Of a DNA stretch of 64,000 nt, positions 6,919 to 14,826 are shown in pieces. The position numbers were made by a program, and so were the translations under genes. Source of the DNA: Verrucomicrobiota bacterium (lineage in GTDB: Bacteria > Verrucomicrobiota > Verrucomicrobiia > Verrucomicrobiales > Akkermansiaceae). Where the stretch lies: assembly GCA_004293445.1 (NCBI GenBank), contig RDYP01000001.1:1-64000 (forward strand), in the 5' to 3' direction. The notes beneath the pieces are model-generated. The model did no database searches, had not been told where the DNA came from, and saw only the letters and a program-made list of their open reading frames with translations. The first letter of the stretch is position 1. Each line of letters begins with the position of its first letter.

Positions 6919-7806
6919 ATGGATCGGCTGCGCGTCATGGTGTTTTGGAAGCGTTTTGCCCGGTGCTGGGTTCGGCATCGGCACGCTGACAATTCGGCGG
7001 CCCTGAGCTTTTACGCCTTGGTTTCCTTGCCGCCATTGCTGCTGATCGGTGTAACGGTGGCGGGTTGGGTGCTAGGTGAGCGGGCGGCACATGGCGAACT
7101 GGAGAAACGCTGTGCGACCGTGCTGGGCGGGGAGGTGGCTCGGACAATAGAGGACGTGCTTCGGAGCGCGAGCATTGCGCCGAAATCGCAGCCTGGTGCC
7201 TTCCTCGTCGCCTTGGGTGCGCTGCTTTATGCTGGCTCTCACGTGCTGTCGAAGCTCCGTCACGTGCTGAACGTCGTGAACGAGGAGGTGCCTGTGGATC
7301 CTGCCAGGCCTTGGCTTGCGCGCTTGTTAGCTCGCGGTTTGTGTGCGGCGATGATTCTGATTTTTGGCGTCTTGCTGGCGGCGAGTACCGTCCTCGATGC
7401 TTTGGCTGCCTTCATCGCGTCGCGGGTGGAGGCGGCTTGGTTGGGAGAGCTCGATTTGATGGGGAGATTCGGATGGGTCTCGACCTACATCATGCTCACC
7501 CTAGCCTTTGCTCTGATTTTGAAAATTCTGCCCCGGAGCAGGCCTTTATGGCGTCACGCCTTGGTCGGTGCGGCCTTCGCAGCCTTTGTGGCGCTCTTTT
7601 TGAAAGGTGGACTGGATATTTATTTCAGGCACACGATGTGGAGCTCCTTCATTGGCGGAGGCCTGACCTTTCTACTCTTCCTTTTTTGGCTCTTTGTGTC
7701 GGTTCAGGCTTTCTTGGCCGGGGCTGAAATTGCCGCTGGTTTGGGACGCTTTGCCGATCACTCACGCCAGGCGTCGGCGATCCAAGGGGCCGGAAGAGCT
7801 CGGTGA
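6919..7806 (+). CDS. YihY/BrkB family inner-membrane protein
   Basis: About 295 residues with six predicted membrane helices. Family features: the N-terminal ADNSAALSFYALVSLPPLLLIG (typical AaaLtyy-type region), LGALLYAGSHVLSKLRHVLNVV, and the C-terminal SSFIGGGLTFLLFLFWLFVSVQAFLAGAEI. The family was once annotated as RNase BN, but its function is unsettled and transport or envelope roles are proposed. A GTG eight codons upstream (6895) is another possible start. Its 3' end overlaps the convergent glycosyltransferase gene by 49 bases. Confidence 0.88.
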   Translation: MDRLRVMVFWKRFARCWVRHRHADNSAALSFYALVSLPPLLLIGVTVAGWVLGERAAHGELEKRCATVLGGEVARTIEDVLRSASIAPKSQPGAFLVALGALLYAGSHVLSKLRHVLNVVNEEVPVDPARPWLARLLARGLCAAMILIFGVLLAASTVLDALAAFIASRVEAAWLGELDLMGRFGWVSTYIMLTLAFALILKILPRSRPLWRHALVGAAFAAFVALFLKGGLDIYFRHTMWSSFIGGGLTFLLFLFWLFVSVQAFLAGAEIAAGLGRFADHSRQASAIQGAGRAR

Positions 7807-8519
7807 TGCAATCGCTTGCCTGCGAAGCCAGAAATCGCATCTGGCGGGTCGGGTTGGCCGTGGAAAACCAAGAACTTTGCGCCCTGTGGTTTTTGGGGAG
7901 CTCTTAGCAGATTGAGTGGGAAGGTGGGACGGCAATTGTATTTGAAACTGCGAACCCATGATTCCGGCCACCAGTAGCGCTCCTTCATCGCATAGGTGAG
8001 GAACGCTTGCTCGGTTGCGAAGATCGATCGGTTTTGTGCCCGGTCGATCTCGCTGAGGAAGGTGTCGCAGATGTACTGAGAGCTCCCGGCCTCGAAACGG
8101 AAGATCGAAGAGTTTCCAATTTCGGGCCGTGGGCGGAAGATTTGCTTCCGGCGCTCGATCCAGTTGTGGATGATGCAGTTTTTGCCTGGTTGATAATCGA
8201 AAAAGCAATCAATGGAATCCAAGATGACGAGGTCGAGGTCGAGGAAAAGCGTAGGTCCCTTTAGTCCGACGAAGCCATCACGAGTCATCAGCAGCTTGAG
8301 GAAAACGTTGGGCCATTTTGCGGCGGTGATTCCTGGGTTTTCAGGAAAGGGTTGGGTCTCGATCCCATCGATGAGGCCTGTGTGATCGTCGGTAAGGCAG
8401 ACGAAGCGGAAAGGTCGCGACAGGTGGCGACAAACCGAACGGTACAGGACATTGACGTAATGCGAGGGATATCGCGTCCCCCACTTCATGCAGATGATAT
8501 TGACTGGATCCGAGGGCAT
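7758..8519 (-). CDS. Nucleotide-sugar glycosyltransferase-like protein
   Basis: About 253 residues from the ATG at 8519; an in-frame ATG at 8570 would overlap the upstream SDR gene. Features are an N-terminal beta-strand NIICMKWGTRYP, the LTDDH segment, and TLFLDLDLVILDSID, a DxD-like metal/nucleotide-sugar motif of GT-A folds. Later come IIHNWIERR, TEQAFLTYAM and a C-terminal LVFHGQPDPPDA with the conserved His-Gly. This arrangement matches small GT8/GT32-like enzymes acting on cell-surface glycans. Donor and acceptor cannot be told. It lies downstream of the SDR gene on the same strand. Confidence 0.75.
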   Translation of the reverse strand: MPSDPVNIICMKWGTRYPSHYVNVLYRSVCRHLSRPFRFVCLTDDHTGLIDGIETQPFPENPGITAAKWPNVFLKLLMTRDGFVGLKGPTLFLDLDLVILDSIDCFFDYQPGKNCIIHNWIERRKQIFRPRPEIGNSSIFRFEAGSSQYICDTFLSEIDRAQNRSIFATEQAFLTYAMKERYWWPESWVRSFKYNCRPTFPLNLLRAPQKPQGAKFLVFHGQPDPPDAISGFAGKRLHHRALPAPWIADAWRE

Positions 8520-8566
8520 TGTGCGGGAGTAGCGTGGGGTTTTGGACGACCTCTGGAAAGGCCAAT

Positions 8567-9271
8567 TCACATTCGCTGCCCAGCGCTGCGCATGAGGATG
8601 TCGCCGATTTCGACGTGGGCGGGTGCGTCTAAAATGCCAATGATGGCGTTGGCGACGTCTTCCGGGCGGAGCATGACCATGCTTTCGCGGGTAATTTGAA
8701 GTGCATCCTCGCGGCTGCGAAAATAATCATCAAGCAGAGGGGTGTCGACGAAGCCCGGAGAAACGCAGGCGACTTGAACGCTTGACCCAATGGTTTTGAG
8801 TTCGCTGCGAAGGGCGTCGCTGATGGCTCGGACCGCAAACTTTGTTGATGCATAAAAGCCGCCGCTGGGCGGGACGCGGTGGCCGCTCATGGAGGAGATG
8901 TTGACGATGCGTCCTCCATCGCGGGGGAAGTGTCGGAGCGAGAGTTGGCAGCAGAGGGCGAGGGCCATGACGTTGACGCGCCACATTTCCTCCCAATCGG
9001 CCGGGTCGCCATTGTGGATGTGCGAGAGGTAAGCGACGCCCGCACAATTCACGAGAGCATCGATGCGACCGAGGTGCTCGAAGGTGGTATGGATGTCCTC
9101 CTGTTTCTTCAGATCGGCATGGATCGGCGCGACTCCGGCGGGGAGGGAATCGGGTCGTCGGGAGACCCCGAGGACAGAGGTTCCGCGTGCAACCAGGATT
9201 TCGCAGAGAGCGCGGCCGATACCACTGGAAGCACCGGTGACGAGAATGATGGGTGTATCAGATTCCTGCAT
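8567..9271 (-). CDS. Short-chain dehydrogenase/reductase
   Basis: A classical SDR of 234 residues and NAD(P)-dependent oxidoreductase fold. The cofactor loop TGASSGIG is at residues 13-20, the NNAG-type motif appears as NCAG, the catalytic Ser is in IVNISSMSG, and the YxxxK pair is in YASTKFAVRA. CVSPGFVDTPL follows the active site. Basic residues after strand 2 (VSRRPDS) suggest NADP preference. Substrate unknown. It may be cotranscribed with the glycosyltransferase downstream. Confidence 0.88.
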   Translation of the reverse strand: MQESDTPIILVTGASSGIGRALCEILVARGTSVLGVSRRPDSLPAGVAPIHADLKKQEDIHTTFEHLGRIDALVNCAGVAYLSHIHNGDPADWEEMWRVNVMALALCCQLSLRHFPRDGGRIVNISSMSGHRVPPSGGFYASTKFAVRAISDALRSELKTIGSSVQVACVSPGFVDTPLLDDYFRSREDALQITRESMVMLRPEDVANAIIGILDAPAHVEIGDILMRSAGQRM

Positions 9272-9420
9272 GTCATGACCTTTGCAGGAGGATATTGAGC
9301 TGGCAATCTCGCGAGGGGGCGGAAGAGCGGGGGAATGAGGTTGCCAGCCGATGGGGTCAGAGGCATGGTCGTCTTCGTGGCGTTGGCGTTGAGGCGCGTC
9401 GCGATCAAGGGCATTTCACG

Positions 9421-10092
9421 ATGAATATTTTCCAGCGCAACGCGTCCAAGCGCTTGCTGGGACCAGCCGAAGTTGGTGGGGGCGCATCCGGGAGGCCGGT
9501 TGAGCCCGCTCTGGTGGAGGATGAGGCTCTGGTGTCGCGTGCGCAGGTGGGTGACATGAGGGCTTACGATGAACTGGTCACCCGGCACCGGGGGAAAATT
9601 TACGCCATGATTCGCAATCTGGTCAGAAACGAAACCGACGCTTGGGACCTCTCGCAGGAGGTCTTCATCAAGGCGTGGCAAGCTTTGCCGCGTTTCGAGG
9701 CGAAGGCGCGATTTTCGACCTGGCTTTACCGGATCGCTCACAATGCCGTGTGCGACCACGGCCGTCGTCGACGGCCCGAAGGCGGTGTAGAGATTAATGA
9801 TGAGATTTTCAATCGTGAGCGGATCGATCCCGCTGCGCTTTCTTTGCCGTCGGACGCACGTCGTCCCGACGAGGCTTTGGCTGGAGACGAATTGCGGATG
9901 AAGATCGAAGCAGCCTTATCCAAGCTCTCGTTGGAGCATCGAGAAGCGGTGATTTTGAAAGACGTGCAGGGTCTTTCGTACAAGGAAATTGCGGATGTGA
10001 TGCACTGCACGATCGGTACGGTTATGAGCAGGCTGTTTTACGCCCGGCAGAAACTTCAAACACTCCTCAAGGATGAATACGACTCCCGATGA
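9421..10092 (+). CDS. ECF-type RNA polymerase sigma factor
   Basis: A 223-residue sigma-70 family protein with only regions 2 and 4. Region 2 (about residues 40-115) contains YDELVTRHRGKIYAMIRNL, DLSQEVFIKAWQALPRF and FSTWLYRIAHNAVCDHGRR. Region 4 (about 160-215) contains LSLEHREAVILKDVQGLSYK and GTVMSRLFYARQKLQ. The ATG at 9421 is used because the longer frame upstream shows no homology. The 3' end overlaps the next ORF (anti-sigma) by 20 bases. A GGAAT at 9332 and GTC at 9356 might be an autoregulatory ECF promoter, but this is weak. Confidence 0.93.
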   Translation: MNIFQRNASKRLLGPAEVGGGASGRPVEPALVEDEALVSRAQVGDMRAYDELVTRHRGKIYAMIRNLVRNETDAWDLSQEVFIKAWQALPRFEAKARFSTWLYRIAHNAVCDHGRRRRPEGGVEINDEIFNRERIDPAALSLPSDARRPDEALAGDELRMKIEAALSKLSLEHREAVILKDVQGLSYKEIADVMHCTIGTVMSRLFYARQKLQTLLKDEYDSR

Positions 10093-10636
10093 CGAATTGC
10101 TGGCGCTGTGGGTTGAAGACGAGCTCGACGCCTCGGCCTCCATCGAAGTGGATGCTTGGGCGGTCGTTCGTCCGGAGTGGATGGCGCGTCGCGAACAGGT
10201 GCGTGAATGGAAGTCGTTGATGCAGGGCGCTTTGCCCGTGTCCGTCGAGCCGCCGTATGGGGATTTCTTCAATGCGCGAATCGCGCGAGAGATCGAGCGT
10301 GGGGTCGGTTTTGCGACGCGTCGGTCGCGCCGTTCTTGGTGGGGTCTGTGGCTTCCGGCGACGGCGCTTGCGGGTATGATGCTTTGCTTCTGGGCTGGCA
10401 CTCGGATGGTGCCTAGTGAGTCGGTTGCGGTTCCTGCCGCGGAGCGAGCCGTGCCGGTTCTTTACACGCCTGAGAAGGGCGTGAAGGCGTCGTTTTTCGA
10501 TGCGGGATCGGCCGATGCGATGGTCATCGTGCTGGATGGAGTTGAGGCGATTCCTGATAATTTCGAATTGCCTGAAACCGCGGCGCGGCCGGCGGCCTTG
10601 GATGAAACTGCGGACGTGGAGGTGTTGGCGCCATGA
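10073..10636 (+). CDS. Putative membrane anti-sigma factor
   Basis: 187 residues. The N-terminal cytoplasmic part (DDELLALWVEDELDASASIE) resembles the helical sigma-binding region of anti-sigma proteins. It lacks a HxxxCxxC zinc motif. One membrane helix follows (LWLPATALAGMMLCFWAGT, about 93-111), then an Ala/Pro/Glu-rich outer part with a VIVLDGVEAIPDNFELPE stretch. The 20-base overlap with the sigma gene and the topology support the role. The assignment rests on context more than family motifs. Confidence 0.7.
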   Translation: MNTTPDDELLALWVEDELDASASIEVDAWAVVRPEWMARREQVREWKSLMQGALPVSVEPPYGDFFNARIAREIERGVGFATRRSRRSWWGLWLPATALAGMMLCFWAGTRMVPSESVAVPAAERAVPVLYTPEKGVKASFFDAGSADAMVIVLDGVEAIPDNFELPETAARPAALDETADVEVLAP

Positions 10637-11136
10637 GTCGCTGGTATTACGGCTTGTGGGTGGTCTTGTTGTGGGGGGCTCCGTTGCGTGGTCAGGGGGA
10701 TCCGGGTAAGGATGTGATCGGGTTGGTGACGACGGTGGTCTATTTCGCGACGGATGGTGATCCGGGGGCACTTGGTCCGCGGGCGCAGAAGGTTGGGCCA
10801 GAGGTTGTCGATCGGCTTAGTCGGGTCGACGCCCTGAAATTTGCCAGCTATCTCGAAGTCGGTCGTGACACCAAGCCCCTGTTTCGAAGCTATGAGAATT
10901 GGGCCCAGCCCTTGCCGCCGAGTGACGAAATTCTGCTGCGCTTCGAGGCTCAGAGCAAATTGTCCAAGGAGTTGATGCGGATGGATTTGGAGCTTTGGTT
11001 GAGTCGGAAAAAGATCCTCAAAACCGATGCCGCCATGGAGCCAGGCAAGTCGCTTCTGGTGCTGGGGCCCGAGTGGCGCGGGGGGCGTTTGATTGTGTCG
11101 CTCGAGCTTGCGCCGGGGCGGCCGAAGACACCATGA
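10633..11136 (+). CDS. Hypothetical exported protein of the ECF operon
   Basis: 167 residues with a cleavable-type signal peptide (MSRWYYGLWVVLLWGAPLRG). The mature part has no recognised domain. It contains VGPEVVDRLSRVDALKFASYLEV and a C-terminal GGRLIVSLELAPGR that looks like a beta strand pair, with a preceding long helix (RFEAQSKLSKELMRMDLELW). Its start overlaps the anti-sigma stop by 4 bases (ATGA), so it belongs to the sigma operon. Possibly a periplasmic stress sensor or target, by context only. Confidence 0.7.
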   Translation: MSRWYYGLWVVLLWGAPLRGQGDPGKDVIGLVTTVVYFATDGDPGALGPRAQKVGPEVVDRLSRVDALKFASYLEVGRDTKPLFRSYENWAQPLPPSDEILLRFEAQSKLSKELMRMDLELWLSRKKILKTDAAMEPGKSLLVLGPEWRGGRLIVSLELAPGRPKTP

Positions 11137-11143
11137 TTCGTCG

Positions 11144-11842
11144 ATGAAAGCCGTGTTGATTTGCTGGATCGGTGCCTGCATGAGTCTTGCTGCGGGCACT
11201 TTGACATTCGAGGAAACCACCAAGCGGGTCGATGCCGGGGTGGATGCGAAGTTGGTGACGGTGGATTTCGTTTTCCGGAATGAATCGGCGGAGACGGTGA
11301 CGATCGTGCGCTACGATGCCGCCTGCACTTGTATCAACGCCGGGATCAAGGACGGCAGGTTGGTTTACCCACCGGGTGAGGGCGGCGTGATTCGTGCGAA
11401 TTTTGACATGTCGCAGGTTTCCGGAACTACGGACAAGTCCTTGGCCGTCTGGTTGCAGGGTGATCCCGATGACAAGCCGTCGATTTCGCTGACCGCCCGC
11501 GTGACGATCCCGGTATTGGTGGAGGTGGAGCCGAAGACTTTGTTTTGGGAAGTGGGAGGCCCGGCGGAGCCGAAGGTGGTGAGCTTGCGGATGAAGCACG
11601 ACAAACCCATTCATGTGACATCGGTGGCGGGAGCGGACGCGCGTTTCAAGCAGACCTTGCGAACGATCGAGAAGGGTAAGAGCTACGAGATCGTGGTCAC
11701 TCCCGCCGGGACCGGCGAGGTTGGGATGGGCGTGATCCACATCGAGACGGACTGTGCTTCCGCTCGATTCAGGACGCAGCGTGTTTTCACAGTCGTCCGC
11801 AGGTCGGTATCGAAACCAGCGGATTCGTCGGCGAAGCCATGA
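11144..11842 (+). CDS. DUF1573 domain exported protein
   Basis: 232 residues. The signal peptide (KAVLICWIGACMSLAAG) is followed by a DUF1573 immunoglobulin-like domain: TLTFEETTKRVDAG, VDFVFRNESAETVTIVRYD, then ACTCINAG with the conserved Cys-Thr-Cys, PPGEGGVIRANFD and VRVTI-like strands. A second beta-domain (residues about 125-215) ends in a poorly conserved tail. DUF1573 proteins are periplasmic and of unknown function, frequent in Bacteroidota, Planctomycetota and Verrucomicrobiota. The start at 11144 gives the signal peptide directly. It lies 7 bases after the previous gene and overlaps the rhodanese gene by 4 bases. Confidence 0.88.
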   Translation: MKAVLICWIGACMSLAAGTLTFEETTKRVDAGVDAKLVTVDFVFRNESAETVTIVRYDAACTCINAGIKDGRLVYPPGEGGVIRANFDMSQVSGTTDKSLAVWLQGDPDDKPSISLTARVTIPVLVEVEPKTLFWEVGGPAEPKVVSLRMKHDKPIHVTSVAGADARFKQTLRTIEKGKSYEIVVTPAGTGEVGMGVIHIETDCASARFRTQRVFTVVRRSVSKPADSSAKP

Positions 11843-12309
11843 GAGCAGGTCTGGAATTGGCGTTGGTTTTGGTTTGCGCATCCTTGGGGGCCGTGGGGAC
11901 TTGGTGGCTCACAGGGCCGCCGCTGAGGGTGAGGGTTTGTGACCCTGCTGCGATCGCTGAGGAAGAGATCTGCCTTGAGACCTTGCAGACGAATTGGTCA
12001 GCGGATGGTTTTTTGTGGATTGATGCCCGTCGTGCCGAGGACTGGAAGCGAGACGGTGTTGAGGGATCTCTGCACCTGACGACTCTGGAGGATGTCGATT
12101 TTTCGAAGCAGGTGGAGGACTCGCTCGAGCGGCTCGTCGGGATCCAGAGGGCGGTGGTTTATTGCGGCAGCTCGGGTTGTGGGATCAGTAAGGAAGTGGT
12201 TCTTCGTTTGAGAGAACTGGGTCTGATCCCCGAAGTGCGTGCTTTACACGGTGGCTGGGATGCTTTGCTCGAAGCGGGACTGGTCAAGGATTCCAGTCGG
12301 GAGAATTGA
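11839..12309 (+). CDS. Membrane-anchored rhodanese-like sulfurtransferase
   Basis: 156 residues. An N-terminal membrane helix (ELALVLVCASLGAVGTWWL) places the single rhodanese domain in the periplasm. The domain shows LWIDARRAEDWKRDGVEGSLHL (the DxR.. EF/GHI region) and the active-site loop YCGSSGCGIS, with Cys109 as candidate catalytic residue and Cys114 a second nearby. ALHGGWDALLEAGL is the conserved C-terminal Gly-Gly-W motif. Such proteins move sulfane sulfur or act in redox control. It follows DUF1573 with a 4-base overlap and closes the sigma operon. Its end overlaps the convergent zinc-ribbon gene by 26 bases. Confidence 0.88.
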   Translation: MRAGLELALVLVCASLGAVGTWWLTGPPLRVRVCDPAAIAEEEICLETLQTNWSADGFLWIDARRAEDWKRDGVEGSLHLTTLEDVDFSKQVEDSLERLVGIQRAVVYCGSSGCGISKEVVLRLRELGLIPEVRALHGGWDALLEAGLVKDSSREN

Positions 12310-13621
12310 GGTTGATCACCTCCAGGTAGGGTTGTGCTGGGTTCTCCGTGTGGTTCCAGCGGATCGTGATCGTAGCTCGGACTCGGGTTCCCCATCGGAT
12401 GGGTGACGCCGGATTTTCAACGATCTGGTGGAAGCTTGATCCGATCGCTGCATGGGCGCGAGCGGTTTCATGACCGAAAGGGCTTGAGAGCAACTTGAAG
12501 GTGAATTTGTCGGCCGGATTGGGCACGGTGGTGCGTTGGCAACCAGGGATGGGTTCGAGGATGACGTGGAAGACACCGGAAGGACGTTTGTTGGGGCGTT
12601 CTGTGAATCCGGCGAGACGCCCACCCACGAGGTCGAGGAAGGCTGGAAGGTGCACTTTTGGGGGACGATTGCCCTCTTGCTGAACGAGGACGGCGTATTC
12701 GGCGTTTGGTTTCCCAGGGACGAGAAAGGACACGCGATAAGGGTAATCGGTGCGTCGAGTTGCCGGGTGGTAGCGTGGTAGATCGGAGAAAATCTGGCTG
12801 ACCTTGGGCAAGGGGCCTTTGAGTAGGGTTGCAGCCAGTTCGGCCTCGCTGGTGAGTGGCGAGATCATCGTCACCCGTGATGCGGCGTCCTTGGCCGCAA
12901 GAAAGGCATCGAGTAATTTGTCGGCGGCCTCGCCGGGTGATTCGGGCTGCTCATCCTCGATGCCTCTGTTGTCGGGGCCAAGATGGCGCGACTCGACGGT
13001 CGACAGTTGCTCCGGTCTGGACGGTGGAGCTTCGAGTTCTGTGGGAGCTGGAGGTCTTTTACTGTGTGGAATTCCGGTGGAATCGACGGAAAGATGATTT
13101 TTGGTAGGATCGCTCTGCTTGGGCGAGCTTGGGAAAAAGATGAGCCAACCGGGTAAACCGATGATGAGAATCGAAGTTCCAAGGACGACCGCGCGGAGGG
13201 GCCGTCGGTTTCTGGTTACTTGGGCACGCGCGGTCCGGGCTGGAGTATCCGGCAGCATTCGGAGCGTCTCGTCTTCCGTGCTGCGCACTTTTCCGATGGG
13301 TTCCACCGCGGGGGCTGTGCGGGGCTTTTCCTCCCGGAAGGGTAGGGACTTTCGGGATTTGGGAACGCTCGATGTAACGCCAGGGTAGGACTTGGGGCCC
13401 TTGGCGCGGGCAAGATCCAGCTGGGATACAGCCGACGATCCGAGCGGCTTGGTATGAGGTGCCGACGAAGATTCCTCCTTGGCTGGACGATCTCCGGGAG
13501 CTGGTGCTGTAAGGGTGGCCTTGCAAGCCGGGCAAGGCCCCTGCTTTCCCGCCATGCTGGCCGGTACCTTCAGGCGGGTATCGCAGTTAGGGCAATTGAA
13601 GATGAGAGTTGCCTGATCCAT
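12284..13621 (-). CDS. Zinc-ribbon membrane protein of unknown function
   Basis: 445 residues. Residues 1-40 form an MJ0042/C4-type zinc ribbon (FNCPNCDTRLKVP and GPCPACKA; Cys10, 13, 30, 33). A low-complexity, phosphosite-like Ser/Pro/Lys region is followed by a membrane helix (LRAVVLGTSILIIGLPGWLI, about 143-162). The outer part has a Pro-rich stretch and a C-terminal domain of about 220 residues (KLLDAFLAAKDAASRVTMI, ending in ITIRWNHTENPAQPYLEVI). Zinc-ribbon plus helix plus variable outer domain proteins are common in Planctomycetota and Verrucomicrobiota and have no assigned role. Confidence 0.75.
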   Translation of the reverse strand: MDQATLIFNCPNCDTRLKVPASMAGKQGPCPACKATLTAPAPGDRPAKEESSSAPHTKPLGSSAVSQLDLARAKGPKSYPGVTSSVPKSRKSLPFREEKPRTAPAVEPIGKVRSTEDETLRMLPDTPARTARAQVTRNRRPLRAVVLGTSILIIGLPGWLIFFPSSPKQSDPTKNHLSVDSTGIPHSKRPPAPTELEAPPSRPEQLSTVESRHLGPDNRGIEDEQPESPGEAADKLLDAFLAAKDAASRVTMISPLTSEAELAATLLKGPLPKVSQIFSDLPRYHPATRRTDYPYRVSFLVPGKPNAEYAVLVQQEGNRPPKVHLPAFLDLVGGRLAGFTERPNKRPSGVFHVILEPIPGCQRTTVPNPADKFTFKLLSSPFGHETARAHAAIGSSFHQIVENPASPIRWGTRVRATITIRWNHTENPAQPYLEVINLNSPDWNP

Positions 13622-13698
13622 GGGAGAGATTGCTTGCCCGGCGCTTCAACTAGCTTCCCGGTCCCACAGCGTCAACGCCCTCTTGTCTGACTATCTGG

Positions 13699-14808
13699 TC
13701 ATTGGCCGCCCGGGCTTCCGCCGGATGCGTCGCCGAGATGCGACGAAACGGCTGGAAGGAATTTTTTGAAGCGATTTTTGTCGATCGCTTTCATGTAAGC
13801 TTCCTCCGGCGAGATCATCCCGGATTGGAGCTTGTTCCAGATGGCCTCGTCCATGAACTGCATGCCCTCGGCTTTGCCGCCGGTAATGACGTCATAGAGC
13901 TTCTGAGTTGCGCCCTCGCGGATGATCGCGGACACGGCGGGAGTCGCGAACATGATCTCGTGGACGGCGGTTCGTCCCGGCTTGTCGCAGCGTTTGCAAA
14001 GAAGCTGGGCGAGCACGCCTCGGAGTGAAGCTGCCAGCATGGTGCGTACCTGGGATTGCTGGTCGGCGGGGAAAACGTCGATGATTCGATCGACGGTTTT
14101 GCGGGCGTTGTTGGTGTGGAGGGTTCCGAACACGAGGAGTCCGGTTTCCGCGGCGGTGAGAGCGAGTGAGATGGTTTCGAGATCCCGCATTTCGCCGACG
14201 AGCACGATATCCGCGTCCTCGCGGAGGGCAGCGCGCAGCCCATCGGAGAACGAGGGGGTTTGAATAGGGACTTCGCGCTGGGTGATGATCGATCTTTTAT
14301 TTCGATGAACGAATTCGATCGGTTCCTCGATCGTGATGATATGGCGGTTGAAGTTACTATTGATGTAGTCGAGCAGTGCGGCGAGGGTCGTCGATTTGCC
14401 CGATCCGGTGGGACCGGTGACAAGGATCAGGCCCGAGCGGATGTGGCCGAACTGCTTGACGACTTCCGGCACGCCGAGGGATTCCAGCGACATGATTTCC
14501 GTCGGAATGAGCCGGAAGACGGCACCATAGCCATTATTCTGCTTCAGGTAGTTGCAGCGAAAGCGTGAGTCCTCGTCCATGGCATACGCGAAGTCGAGGT
14601 CGCCGGTTTCGAGGTATTTCTGGAATGCCTTAGGCTCGCAGATTTCGGCGAGCATGTCTTTGAACTCCGTGCCTGAGAGGATGGGTTGGTCGGGAATCGG
14701 TACGACGGAACCGTGGACTCTCACCTTTGGTGGCTGGCCTTCGGCGAGGTGGAGATCGGAACCCCGGTTGGCGACGAGGTATTGAAAGAGGGTGTCGATG
14801 CGTGCCAT
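13699..14808 (-). CDS. pilT: Type IV pilus retraction ATPase PilT
   Basis: A hexameric ATPase that depolymerises type IV pili for twitching motility and DNA uptake. 369 residues. Features are an N-terminal PAS-like domain (GSDLHLAEGQPPKVRVHG), Walker A GPTGSGKST at about 131, the Asp box, Walker B ILVGEMRD-type segment (DIVLVGEMRDLETISLAL), the His box FGTLHTNNA, and the C-terminal AVSAIIREG, which corresponds to the AIRNLIRE retraction motif. The product ends in a Gly/Ser-rich tail. A second PilT-family gene lies directly upstream, 18 bases away, so the two form an operon. Confidence 0.95.
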   Translation of the reverse strand: MARIDTLFQYLVANRGSDLHLAEGQPPKVRVHGSVVPIPDQPILSGTEFKDMLAEICEPKAFQKYLETGDLDFAYAMDEDSRFRCNYLKQNNGYGAVFRLIPTEIMSLESLGVPEVVKQFGHIRSGLILVTGPTGSGKSTTLAALLDYINSNFNRHIITIEEPIEFVHRNKRSIITQREVPIQTPSFSDGLRAALREDADIVLVGEMRDLETISLALTAAETGLLVFGTLHTNNARKTVDRIIDVFPADQQSQVRTMLAASLRGVLAQLLCKRCDKPGRTAVHEIMFATPAVSAIIREGATQKLYDVITGGKAEGMQFMDEAIWNKLQSGMISPEEAYMKAIDKNRFKKFLPAVSSHLGDASGGSPGGQ

Positions 14809-14826
14809 AGGAAGCGATCAGGGCGG

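Noticed and set aside
9332-9358. GGAAT ... GTC as an ECF autoregulatory promoter
   Set aside because: Only a weak match to ECF consensus, kept as a remark in the sigma entry and not as a feature.
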